DNA of 9,255 nucleotides from an uncultured cyanobacterium (GCA_947073895.1 CAMTNN010000047.1:1-9255); one strand, 5' to 3'; positions 1 to 6,146 are shown, counted from the first letter of the stretch. The notes: generated by a model not told the origin, from the letters alone. Numbers and translations: made by a program.

Positions 1-933
1 TTTTTCCTATTTGAAAAAGACGAAAACGGAAATGTTACAGACAGAATGCACGACAGAGCAGGATACTATGACGCTGGCCCGGATGATTTAGGCGAAGCTG
101 TTCGTGCAGATATTGTAAGCACACTTCAAGAAATGGACTTTGATATAGAAGCTTCTCACCACGAAGTTGCAGACGGTCAGCATGAAGTTGATTTCAAATA
201 CTCAGACATTTTAACAACAGCTGATAATGTTGCAACATTTAGAGTAGCCGTTCGTTCAATTGCAGCACAATATGGTCTTCACGCAACCTTTATGCCAAAA
301 CCTATTTACGGAATTAACGGCTCTGGTATGCACTGTAATATTTCACTGTTCAAAGATGGCAAAAACGCTTTCTATGATGAAAATTCAGAATACCAACTTT
401 CTGATACAGCACGTTACGCAATCGGCGGAATGCTAAAACATATTAAAAGCATAACAGCGATTCTCAACCCGACTGTAAACAGCTATAAACGATTAGTACC
501 TGGTTACGAAGCACCTGTATATATGGCTTGGTCTCTTGCTAATAGAAGTGCATTATTAAGAGTTCCTGCAAAACGTGGAATTTCAACACGTGTAGAGCTT
601 CGCTCTCCTGATCCAAGTTGTAACCCATACTTAGCGTTTGCAACAATTCTTGCAGCATGCTTAGACGGTGTAAGAAATAAGATTGAACCTCCAAAACCTG
701 TTGAAGCAAATATCTATAAACTTTCTGATAAGGAAAGAAAGAAACTTAAAATCGAATCTTTACCTGGAAGTTTAAAAGAAGCACTTTATTATATGCAAAA
801 CTCGTTAATTGTGAAAACAGCTCTCGGTCAGCATATCGTAGACGAATTTGTAACAGCAAAAGAAATCGAATGGGATTCATTTAGAACTTATGTTTCACAG
901 TGGGAACTCGATAGATATTTAGAAAGATATTAA
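1..933 (+). CDS. glnA: Glutamine synthetase type I (alpha class), 3' part
   Basis: This enzyme makes glutamine from glutamate, ammonia and ATP in the cytoplasm. The frame is open from base 1 (first residues FFLFEKDENG), so the gene starts left of the window. About 310 residues are visible of a usual ~440; the missing part is the N-terminal beta-grasp domain and the first metal-ligand strand. Visible family motifs are IEASHHEVADGQHEVDF, NGSGMHCN (ATP/metal site), NPTVNSYKRLVPGYEAP (ATP-binding signature), the R-rich segment STRVELRSPDPSCNPYLA, and the C-terminus EWDSFRTYVSQWELDRYLERY. The sequence follows Bacillus-type GSI-alpha closely. The region around the tyrosine that is adenylylated in beta-type enzymes reads NIYKLSDKER rather than NLYDLPPEE, so control by adenylylation is unlikely (inference from class). 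A strong terminator follows directly. Confidence 0.97.
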   Translation, partial: FFLFEKDENGNVTDRMHDRAGYYDAGPDDLGEAVRADIVSTLQEMDFDIEASHHEVADGQHEVDFKYSDILTTADNVATFRVAVRSIAAQYGLHATFMPKPIYGINGSGMHCNISLFKDGKNAFYDENSEYQLSDTARYAIGGMLKHIKSITAILNPTVNSYKRLVPGYEAPVYMAWSLANRSALLRVPAKRGISTRVELRSPDPSCNPYLAFATILAACLDGVRNKIEPPKPVEANIYKLSDKERKKLKIESLPGSLKEALYYMQNSLIVKTALGQHIVDEFVTAKEIEWDSFRTYVSQWELDRYLERY

Positions 934-934
934 A

Positions 935-963
935 AAAAGGGGGCATTTAAAATGCCCCCTTTT
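935..963. terminator. Bidirectional intrinsic terminator between glnA and proC
   Basis: A perfect inverted repeat has 14-base arms (935-948 and 950-963) around a single A. The arms hold a GGGGGC/GCCCCC core flanked by A-runs on the left and T-runs on the right. Read on the + strand it ends glnA with a U tract. Read on the - strand it ends proC, whose stop codon lies one base away at 965-967. Confidence 0.93.
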
Positions 964-964
964 A

Positions 965-1753
965 TTATTTCCCTAAAGCCTTGGCTTTTTGAGCAGTATC
1001 TTTTATAACATCATAAAAAATCTTTTCTGTATCAACCTCTTCCATAACATCTACACCAACACGGGTACATCCGCCTTTTGTTGCAACATTTGAGACAAGT
1101 TCTTCCATTGAAATTTCACGATTCAATGCCATTTTTGCAGAACCAATTGCCGTTTGGATACTAAGCATAAGAGATTTTTCATAATCTAAACCGAGTTTTT
1201 CACCTGCACGAGCAATATCGTTAATAACTTTATAGAAAAATGCAGGACCTGAACCGGAGATTGCAGTAACAATATCAATTTGAGACTCATCTACAACAAT
1301 AGATTTTCCGATTGATTCCATCAATGATTTAACATAATTTACATCATCCTCATTTTCTCCGCAAATCCCGCTCATACCTTCTCCAACAAAAACAGGAGTG
1401 TTCGGCATAACTCTAACAACACGATTTGTTTTAATAATATTTTTAATAAATCCTGTTGTAACTCCGGCTGCAACTGAAACAATTAATTTTTCAGGGGTTA
1501 TAAACTCTTTTATCTCTTCTAAAACAGCCTCAACCTGATTAGGTTTCACTGCAAGAAAAATAACTTCGGAATTTTGAACCAAAAACTTGTTATCAAGAGT
1601 AATCTCAACTCCAAGTTTTTTAGAAGTCTCTATTAAATTATCAGGAGATGATTTAGAAGCCAAGATTTCAAAACCCTTTCCATTTACCCCTTGAATAATA
1701 GCTCCTGCCATCTTTCCGCAGCCAATAAAACCAATTTTGTTATATTTCTTCAT
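965..1753 (-). CDS. proC: Pyrroline-5-carboxylate reductase
   Basis: It catalyses the last step of proline synthesis, the NAD(P)H-dependent reduction of pyrroline-5-carboxylate to proline. The 262 residues match the usual family length (about 260-280). The N-terminal Rossmann fold shows IGFIGCGKMAGAII (residues 7-20), followed by FLAVKPNQV (66-74), VSVAAGV (92-98) and RVMPNTP (114-120). The C-terminal dimerisation domain shows AISGSGPAFFY (164-174) and the signature VATKGGCTRVGVDVM (223-237). The usual GGTT of the signature reads GGCT here. The start is supported by AGAGGGG on the minus strand (1762-1768), 8 bases before the ATG. The gene is divergent from rpmH and shares its spacer. No proA or proB is seen beside it. 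Confidence 0.96.
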   Translation of the reverse strand: MKKYNKIGFIGCGKMAGAIIQGVNGKGFEILASKSSPDNLIETSKKLGVEITLDNKFLVQNSEVIFLAVKPNQVEAVLEEIKEFITPEKLIVSVAAGVTTGFIKNIIKTNRVVRVMPNTPVFVGEGMSGICGENEDDVNYVKSLMESIGKSIVVDESQIDIVTAISGSGPAFFYKVINDIARAGEKLGLDYEKSLMLSIQTAIGSAKMALNREISMEELVSNVATKGGCTRVGVDVMEEVDTEKIFYDVIKDTAQKAKALGK

Positions 1754-1772
1754 AATTCAAACCCCTCTCATG

Positions 1773-1801
1773 TTGACTAAAAGCCATGTTTTATTTAGTA
1801 T
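1773..1801 (+). promoter_or_regulatory. rpmH promoter
   Basis: TTGACT (1773-1778) and TAGTAT (1796-1801) are separated by 17 bp, a good sigma-70-type match. The predicted transcript start is near 1808, leaving a leader of about 36 bases that includes AGGA (1831-1834), 9 bases before the rpmH ATG. On the opposite strand TATAAT (1808-1813) and TATACT (1797-1802) are candidate -10 boxes for proC, but no convincing -35 goes with them. Confidence 0.7.
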
Positions 1802-1843
1802 AAGATTATTATAAGTAAAATTAGCTGAAAAGGAAATAGAACA

Positions 1844-1996
1844 ATGAGACGTACATTAGAAGGAACAAAGATTAAAAGACAACACGTAAGCGGTTTCAGA
1901 GCAAGAATGTCAACTCCTGGCGGTCGTGAAGTATTAAACAGAAGACGTGCTAAAGGCAGACACCAAATCGCTATTTCTGGAAGCAAACGTGCTTAG
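1844..1996 (+). CDS. rpmH: 50S ribosomal protein L34
   Basis: L34 is a small, very basic structural protein of the large ribosomal subunit. The 50-residue product begins MRRTLEGTKIKRQHVSGFRA and continues RMSTPGGREVLNRRRAKGRH, the classic L34 pattern of RTL...R...GFRARM.T..GR.V...RR.KGR. It ends with a short tail, QIAISGSKRA. The start follows AGGA with a 9-base gap. The gene has its own promoter and terminator and appears to be monocistronic. In most bacteria rpmH is followed by rnpA, but here an opposite-strand repressor gene follows after the terminator. Confidence 0.97.
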   Translation: MRRTLEGTKIKRQHVSGFRARMSTPGGREVLNRRRAKGRHQIAISGSKRA

Positions 1997-2016
1997 TCAA
2001 AAATAAAGTTTTAAAT

Positions 2017-2049
2017 AAAAAGGGTTTTGCTTTATGCAAAACCCTTTTT
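2017..2049. terminator. Bidirectional intrinsic terminator between rpmH and the S24 repressor
   Basis: An inverted repeat has 14-base arms, AAAAAGGGTTTTGC (2017-2030) and its complement (2036-2049), with the loop TTTAT. It ends in TTTTT on the + strand and in the complement of AAAAA on the - strand, so it can serve both convergent genes. The stop codon of the minus-strand gene is at 2051-2053. Confidence 0.92.
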
Positions 2050-2050
2050 G

Positions 2051-2671
2051 TTATGCTAACGATTTTATTACTCCGACGATTTTACCTACAAGTATAAGCT
2101 CATTGGCAGTTGTTCCATTAATCGTCCGTGCTCGGTAATCCGGATTGTCGGATTTAATAATAATCTCATCCAAGTTCTTTGATAATCGTTTTACAAAGAA
2201 CTCATTATTAAAACAAAATACATAAATTTTATTATCCTGAATCTGATTACCATTCCAATGTTCTACTATCAATCTATCACCATTATCTATTGTCGGTGAC
2301 ATACTATCACCCGTAGCGTTAATCATTGAATAGGTTTTTTGTTTAGAAAATCCTCCAATCAAAAGTGTTGATACAGGAAGCTTAATTTTTTCTTCAGAAA
2401 ACACGATACTACCAAGACCACAGCTTGCAAATACATCTGTATAATAATCTATATGGGCAACATCGCCTTCCTTTGCTAAAGAATCATTAAATAATGTTAT
2501 TCCAAAAAATTCTTCAATTTTTTTCAATTCGCTAACAGTAACCTGACTACCGTTTTTAATCCTATTGCTAACAGTCTGACGAGTAATCCCGAGACTCTCA
2601 GCCAGCATAGACTGATTTATCCCATTTCCTGTTTTTTGCGCAATTATTGATATTAATTCATCTAATCTCAT
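2051..2671 (-). CDS. LexA/CI-like self-cleaving transcriptional repressor (HTH-XRE plus S24 peptidase)
   Basis: The 206-residue repressor has two domains. Residues about 3-60 are an HTH of the XRE/CI type (NQSMLAESLGITRQTVSNRIKNG at 19-41). Residues about 80-206 are an S24/LexA peptidase domain. The catalytic pair is visible: Ser123 in GDSMSPTIDNGD and Lys161 in FFVKRL. A likely autocleavage site is Cys84-Gly85 in DVFASCGLGS. In this family, binding to activated RecA triggers self-cleavage and derepression (established for LexA, lambda CI and UmuD relatives). The ribosome site is GGGTG just before the ATG. The gene is divergent from two small genes, and the shared spacer holds symmetrical TGACA elements that are probably its operators. 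It looks more like a prophage or mobile-element repressor than the host LexA, because the HTH is XRE-like rather than the LexA winged helix. Confidence 0.9.
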   Translation of the reverse strand: MRLDELISIIAQKTGNGINQSMLAESLGITRQTVSNRIKNGSQVTVSELKKIEEFFGITLFNDSLAKEGDVAHIDYYTDVFASCGLGSIVFSEEKIKLPVSTLLIGGFSKQKTYSMINATGDSMSPTIDNGDRLIVEHWNGNQIQDNKIYVFCFNNEFFVKRLSKNLDEIIIKSDNPDYRARTINGTTANELILVGKIVGVIKSLA

Positions 2672-2699
2672 TTTTCACCCTAATAAAATAAATTAACAC

Positions 2700-2728
2700 T
2701 TGACATTTGTATCATATCATCTTACAAT
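2700..2728 (+). promoter_or_regulatory. Promoter of the two-gene cassette facing away from the repressor
   Basis: A consensus -35 TTGACA (2700-2705) is followed after 17 bp by TACAAT (2723-2728), predicting a start near 2735. The -35 box lies inside a putative repressor half-site. The 170-base spacer 2672-2841 holds this promoter, the operator-like repeats and a strong AAGGGGGG ribosome site at its end. I see no other gene in it. Confidence 0.75.
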
Positions 2729-2745
2729 AGAAATACAAAATGTCA
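2701..2745. promoter_or_regulatory. Inverted TGACATTT(T)GTAT pair, probable repressor operators
   Basis: TGACATTTGTAT (2701-2712) is repeated in inverted orientation at 2733-2745 (ATACAAAATGTCA), differing by one inserted base. The pair brackets the -10 box, so bound repressor would block the rightward promoter. The link to the S24 repressor is inferred from position and symmetry. Confidence 0.55.
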
Positions 2746-2773
2746 GGTTATGTAAGATATTTAAACATAAAGA

Positions 2774-2787
2774 TTGACATTTGTCAA
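2774..2787. promoter_or_regulatory. Perfect dyad TTGACA-TT-TGTCAA, probable repressor operator
   Basis: A 14-base element is perfectly symmetrical apart from its two central bases. It shares the TTGACATTTG core with the sites at 2700 and 2745. It lies about 40 bases downstream of the predicted transcript start, as a third operator-like site in the same spacer. Confidence 0.55.
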
Positions 2788-2841
2788 ACAAATTATCACA
2801 TATTTGCGTTTTTAGGAATAGTTAAAAAGGGGGGAAATGAA

Positions 2842-3054
2842 ATTAGTACGTTTATATACAATACTCCACGCAGCGAGCCGATTGCTAAAAATTGGACATC
2901 CGCTGCAATTGATTGTTATCGCATCGGATGTACCTGTTCTCGATGCAATCTTAATAAAATTTATTTTTTAGAAAGTTCTTTTCAATGCAAAATGAAAGAA
3001 TCAGTCATGGAATTAGTAAGAAGAATTGGAGCACCAAAGGAAAATGAACATTGA
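2842..3054 (+). CDS. Small Cys-rich protein of unknown function, probable non-ATG start
   Basis: I do not recognise a named family. From a proposed ATT start the protein has 70 residues and begins (M)STFIYNTPRSEPIAKNW. It contains a Cys cluster (Cys25, Cys30, Cys32, Cys35, then Cys49) that suggests metal binding. The end, CKMKESVMELVRRIGAPKE, is helical and looks like a conserved block; I recall similar small proteins in related genomes but cannot name them. The frame has no ATG, GTG or TTG between 2740 and the Cys region. The ATG at 2740 would add 34 residues that read like translated spacer and span an operator-like dyad. The strong AAGGGGGG (2827-2834) sits 7 bases before the ATT at 2842, so ATT is my preferred start and 2740 the alternative. 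Its stop overlaps the next gene by 11 bases. Confidence 0.6.
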   Translation: MSTFIYNTPRSEPIAKNWTSAAIDCYRIGCTCSRCNLNKIYFLESSFQCKMKESVMELVRRIGAPKENEH

Positions 3055-3337
3055 TAGAAAAAGATTAAGTTGCATAAAAAATGGGAAAAAGGGTGGACGC
3101 CCGAGGCAAGACTCAAGAATATACATTGAATTACCTGATATCGAACTGGTCATACTTACTCCGAGCCAATACGGCTCACTCATAGAAAGATACGGCTATG
3201 ATTTATTAAGAAAAGCTCTTATAATACTGGATAACTGGCTTAAATCCAGTGAAAAAGCTAAAAAGTACGTGGGCAAAAACAACTATGCCCACTTTCGCTC
3301 AGACGGATGGCTTCTTAACGAAGCTCTGCGCAGTTAG
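3044..3337 (+). CDS. Small basic protein with phage/replication-type C-terminal segment
   Basis: The 97-residue protein starts with a very basic stretch, MNIDRKRLSCIKNGKKGGRPRQD, a plausible nucleic-acid contact. It continues with a conserved-looking C-terminal module (about residues 37-97): LTPSQYGSLIERYGYDLLRKALIILDNWLKSS, then KKYVGKNNYAHFRSDGWLLNEALR. The pattern LT..QY..LI..YG......A...LDNWL.S....KY..HF....W resembles the C-terminal segment common in phage and plasmid DnaD-like or replication-associated proteins (recalled, not searched). The upstream DnaD-type domain is absent, so this is either a stand-alone module or a trimmed relic. AAAGG lies just before the ATG at 3044, although the spacing is short. 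A TTG at 3026 is the other possible start. The overlap with the upstream gene suggests translational coupling. The stop is one base from the aroF stop. Confidence 0.72.
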   Translation: MNIDRKRLSCIKNGKKGGRPRQDSRIYIELPDIELVILTPSQYGSLIERYGYDLLRKALIILDNWLKSSEKAKKYVGKNNYAHFRSDGWLLNEALRS

Positions 3338-3382
3338 ATTAAACAATTTCTTTACCAATAATCGGCGCAATTTGTTTAATCT
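3336..3382. repeat. 11-bp inverted repeat across the convergent ends of the cassette and aroF
   Basis: AGATTAAACAA (3336-3346) is repeated inverted at 3372-3382 with a 25-base loop. It covers both stop codons and the last aroF codons. It lacks a GC core and a T tract, so it is at best a weak terminator or RNA-stability hairpin. No better terminator is seen between these convergent genes. Confidence 0.45.
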
Positions 3383-4352
3383 GCTTATACAACAAATCAT
3401 ATTGCCATGGATAAAGTGATTGCGCGCCATCACACATAGCACAATCAGGGTTGTGATGGACTTCAATTATCAAACCGTCACAACCTGCTGCAATTGCTGC
3501 TCGTGACATCGGCTCAACTTTGTCTCGAAGTCCTGTTGCATGGCTTGGGTCAATAATTATCGGCAAATGACTTAATTTTTTAATAACAGGAATTGCAGAT
3601 AAATCAAGAGTATTTCGTGTAAATTTTTCGAAAGTTCTAATACCTCTTTCACAAAGAATAACTTGATTATTACCGCCCGCCATAATATACTCGGCAGACA
3701 TAAGCCATTCTTCATAAGTTGCAGACAATCCGCGTTTTAAAATTATAGGACGATGAACCTTTCCCAATTCTTTAAGCAAATTGAAGTTTTGCATATTTCT
3801 TGCACCAACTTGCAAAATATCAACATACTTCATGAACATATCCAACTGAGATGTATCCATAATTTCCGAAGCAACAGCCATACCATGATTATCAGCAACA
3901 CTTCTTATAATTTTCAAACCTTCCTCTCCCATACCTTGAAATGCGTAAGGACTGGTTCTTGGTTTGAATGCGCCACCGCGAATAATTTTTACATTGGAAT
4001 CTTTTAATTCCTGTGCGGTAGCATCCATCTGATTATAAGATTCAATCGTACAAGGACCTGCAATAAGCCCTGCATACTTGTCACCAAATTTTACTCCGTT
4101 AACTTCCACTATAGTATCACAGCCTTGAGAAACTCTTGCTGCAAGCTTATAACTTGTAGTGACTCTTAAAACCTCACTTACAGCAGGAAGAAGTTCAAAA
4201 TCACGTTGGTCAACATCTTTCACGCCTATTGCATGAACTAAAATTCTGGCTTCGCCATAAGAAACTCTTGCTTCAAAACCTTTTGATTCCAGGAATTCCG
4301 AAACACGACGGATATCCTCAGATGTAGCGTTTTTATTCATTACAACAAGCAT
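3339..4352 (-). CDS. aroF: 3-deoxy-7-phosphoheptulonate (DAHP) synthase, type I-beta with N-terminal regulatory domain
   Basis: It condenses phosphoenolpyruvate and erythrose-4-phosphate to DAHP, the first step of the shikimate pathway. The 337 residues match the Thermotoga enzyme (338) in length and pattern. Residues 1-70 form a ferredoxin-like/ACT-like domain ([20 protein letters not shown]), which in Thermotoga mediates feedback inhibition by Tyr and Phe. The TIM barrel shows AGPCTIES (98-105), [17 protein letters not shown] (124-140), LKRG (205-208), [11 protein letters not shown] (232-242) and IDPSHATG (267-274). The expected metal ligands are present: Cys101, His271, Glu297 and Asp308. 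The frame is open 19 codons further upstream, but ATG 4352 is preceded by GGAGG with a 5-base gap (complement at 4358-4362). The longer start would run through the -10 box. aroF is used here for this COG2876 type; some annotations call it aroG or aroA. Confidence 0.95.
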   Translation of the reverse strand: MLVVMNKNATSEDIRRVSEFLESKGFEARVSYGEARILVHAIGVKDVDQRDFELLPAVSEVLRVTTSYKLAARVSQGCDTIVEVNGVKFGDKYAGLIAGPCTIESYNQMDATAQELKDSNVKIIRGGAFKPRTSPYAFQGMGEEGLKIIRSVADNHGMAVASEIMDTSQLDMFMKYVDILQVGARNMQNFNLLKELGKVHRPIILKRGLSATYEEWLMSAEYIMAGGNNQVILCERGIRTFEKFTRNTLDLSAIPVIKKLSHLPIIIDPSHATGLRDKVEPMSRAAIAAGCDGLIIEVHHNPDCAMCDGAQSLYPWQYDLLYKQIKQIAPIIGKEIV

Positions 4353-4376
4353 ACATACCTCCAAGTTATTATTTTT

Positions 4377-4382
4377 ATTATA
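4377..4382 (-). promoter_or_regulatory. aroF -10 box
   Basis: A perfect TATAAT on the minus strand predicts a start near 4370 and a 17-base leader holding GGAGG. No good -35 is visible at 16-18 bp. This box supports the shorter aroF start. Confidence 0.5.
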
Positions 4383-4392
4383 CACGAAAATA

Positions 4393-4421
4393 TTCAAATT
4401 TTCTTTCAAATATGGTATACT
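4393..4421 (+). promoter_or_regulatory. Extended -10 promoter of the PFL operon
   Basis: TATACT (4416-4421) is preceded by TG plus one base (4413-4415), an extended -10. A weak TTCAAA (4393-4398) sits 17 bp upstream. The predicted start near 4428 is only about three bases before the ATG at 4431. Confidence 0.65.
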
Positions 4422-4430
4422 AAAGAAACT

Positions 4431-5798
4431 ATGAAAATATTTGACGAAAACCTTATTTTAGACACAATTAATATGATAAAGTTACACAATTTTGATATCA
4501 GAACCGTAACTTTAGCAATCAGCCTCAGAGACTGTATTTCAGAGGATGTTAACATTGTATGCGATAAAATTCAGAGAAAACTTGAGAAATATGCTTGCAA
4601 TTTGGTAAAATATGCCAATGATATTGAAAATGACTATTCAATACCAATTGTTAATAAAAGAATTGCGGTAACTCCGATTTCTCTAATTGGTGAAAGCTGT
4701 TCACGCAAAGATTACGTAAAAATTGCACAGACTCTTGATAAATCTGCCAAGAATCTTGGAATAGATTTTATCGGCGGATTTTCTGCGCTCGTAGAAAAAG
4801 GATTTACTTCCGGCGACTTAGGACTTATTGAATCCATTCCAGAAGCCCTTGCAACAACAGAAAGATTATGCTCATCCGTTAACGTTGCAACCTCAAAAGC
4901 CGGTATAAATATGGACGCTGTTTTAAAAATGTCCGAAATCATAAAGCAATCAGCAGAGTTAACTGCTGACAAAGACGGTTTAGGGGCAGCAAAGCTTGTT
5001 GTATTCTGCAACTCCGTTGGTGATAATCCTTTTATGGCAGGAGCTTTCTGCGGATATGGAGAGCCTGAATGCGTATTAAATATCGGGGTATCAGGCCCGG
5101 GTGTTGTAAGAGCTGCGATTGCTGATTTACACAAAGATGCAGATATGGGTATTCTTGCAAATAAAATCAAACAAACTGCATACAAAATTACTGCAGCTGG
5201 TGAACTTGTAGGTCGTAAACTATCTGACAGACTCAACATTCCTTTCGGAATAATAGACCTGTCACTTGCACCAACTCCCGCAATCGGAGACAGCGTAGCA
5301 CAAATATTTCAAGCTATGGGTTTAGAACACGCAGGTGCTCACGGTACAACAGCTGCTCTTGCAATGCTGAATGACGCTGTTAAAAAAGGCGGTATCATGG
5401 CAAGCTCATACGTCGGCGGTCTTTCAGGAGCATTCATACCTGTTTCGGAAGACGCTGGAATGATTGAAGCTGCTAGAGAAGGACATTTAACATTTGATAA
5501 ATTAGAAGCAATGACTTGTGTTTGCTCTGTAGGGCTTGATATGATTGCAATCCCTGGTGACACACCTTCTACAACAATTGCAGGAATGATAGCTGATGAG
5601 ATGGCAATCGGTATGATAAATAAAAAGACAACTGCAGTTAGAATTATCCCTGCTCCAAATAAAAATGTGGGTGACACTGTTGTTTTCGGAGGTTTATTAG
5701 GAGAAGCTCCTATTATGAGAGTAAATCATTTATCATCAGCAAATTTTGTTAACAGAGGCGGCAGAATCCCTGCTCCGATACATAGTTTAAATAATTAA
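4431..5798 (+). CDS. PFL family protein (DUF711 / UPF0210)
   Basis: The 455-residue protein matches the UPF0210/DUF711 family end to end. Motifs include the N-terminal [15 protein letters not shown] (21-35) and [17 protein letters not shown] (71-87). Others are [14 protein letters not shown] (112-125), [19 protein letters not shown] (196-214), [12 protein letters not shown] (279-290), [12 protein letters not shown] (333-344), [19 protein letters not shown] (361-379) and the end [15 protein letters not shown]. The family has a pyruvate-formate-lyase-like fold, but its function is unknown to me; it should not be read as a formate lyase. In many bacteria it follows a gene for a small ACT-domain protein, which is absent upstream here. 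The neighbour is instead a divergent DAHP synthase with an ACT-like domain. No Shine-Dalgarno precedes the ATG and the promoter abuts it, so the mRNA is probably leaderless. It is the first gene of a likely four-gene operon. Confidence 0.93.
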   Translation: MKIFDENLILDTINMIKLHNFDIRTVTLAISLRDCISEDVNIVCDKIQRKLEKYACNLVKYANDIENDYSIPIVNKRIAVTPISLIGESCSRKDYVKIAQTLDKSAKNLGIDFIGGFSALVEKGFTSGDLGLIESIPEALATTERLCSSVNVATSKAGINMDAVLKMSEIIKQSAELTADKDGLGAAKLVVFCNSVGDNPFMAGAFCGYGEPECVLNIGVSGPGVVRAAIADLHKDADMGILANKIKQTAYKITAAGELVGRKLSDRLNIPFGIIDLSLAPTPAIGDSVAQIFQAMGLEHAGAHGTTAALAMLNDAVKKGGIMASSYVGGLSGAFIPVSEDAGMIEAAREGHLTFDKLEAMTCVCSVGLDMIAIPGDTPSTTIAGMIADEMAIGMINKKTTAVRIIPAPNKNVGDTVVFGGLLGEAPIMRVNHLSSANFVNRGGRIPAPIHSLNN

Positions 5799-5809
5799 GG
5801 ATAGATAGA

Positions 5810-6133
5810 ATGGCATCATTTAAAGATATGGAAGACAGCTTGAAAAAGTTTATAACGCAAGAGCAATCGGACGCTCACAACGTTAAAACTATGAATACTG
5901 CAAAATACAACAATATTAAAATCTGGATGGATCCTTCAAAAACTCAGGAACAACATGTAATTATCCGTATTTCTATCTCAGAAGCTACATATTCTTTGAA
6001 TGATTTTTCAAAAATAAACGGCGGTCTGGGGTATGAAGAAAGATTAGTTCTAAAATGGTTTGGAAGATTTGGGATAAAAGAAAAGCTAACAGAGCTTTGG
6101 GCTTTTGCCGAAAAAAATAAAGAGGACAAATAG
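5810..6133 (+). CDS. Hypothetical protein, 107 residues
   Basis: I do not recognise this protein. It is charged and soluble-looking, with no signal peptide, membrane segment or cysteine. The order appears to be an N-terminal helix (SFKDMEDSLKKFITQEQ), a polar linker, beta-like segments (NNIKIWMDPSK, QHVIIRISISEATYSL) and a C-terminal helical part (EERLVLKWFGRFGIKEKLTELWAFAEKN). A ribosome site AAGGA (5797-5801) overlaps the stop of the PFL gene and lies 8 bases before the ATG, which argues for translation from the same message. The next gene follows after 13 bases. Position suggests a partner of the PFL protein or of the downstream regulator, but that is only inference. Confidence 0.8.
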   Translation: MASFKDMEDSLKKFITQEQSDAHNVKTMNTAKYNNIKIWMDPSKTQEQHVIIRISISEATYSLNDFSKINGGLGYEERLVLKWFGRFGIKEKLTELWAFAEKNKEDK

Positions 6134-6146
6134 GGGTAAATATATT

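Noticed and set aside
1795..1986. 63-codon frame on the minus strand
   Set aside because: It lies antisense to rpmH, has no ribosome site, and its hydrophobic product reflects the complement of a Lys/Arg-rich gene.
2051..2671. Calling the repressor the host lexA
   Set aside because: The HTH is of the XRE/CI type and the length and divergent small genes fit a phage-type repressor. A second, true lexA cannot be checked in this window.
2837..2971. 44-codon frame from the ATG right after AAGGGGGG
   Set aside because: The ATG is only 2 bases from the G run and the product has no family features. The overlapping frame carries the Cys motif. It is kept only as an alternative that could attenuate translation.
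2051..3337. Complete prophage or integrative element
   Set aside because: No integrase, structural genes, direct-repeat attachment sites or tRNA gene are seen at the borders.
3753..4007. Plus-strand frame of 84 codons
   Set aside because: It is a shadow of aroF, with no ribosome site or recognisable domain.
4353..4409. Longer aroF start (19 extra codons)
   Set aside because: It would run through the TATAAT box, lacks a ribosome site and adds residues not found in the family. GGAGG supports the start at 4352.
4712..5239. Minus-strand frame of 175 codons (and a similar one at 5339-5677)
   Set aside because: Both are complements of the PFL coding sequence, with Ser/Pro/Ala-rich products and no start signals.
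4431..5798. Reading the PFL protein as an active pyruvate formate-lyase
   Set aside because: The sequence fits UPF0210/DUF711. The glycyl-radical C-terminal motif of formate lyases is absent and no activase gene is nearby.
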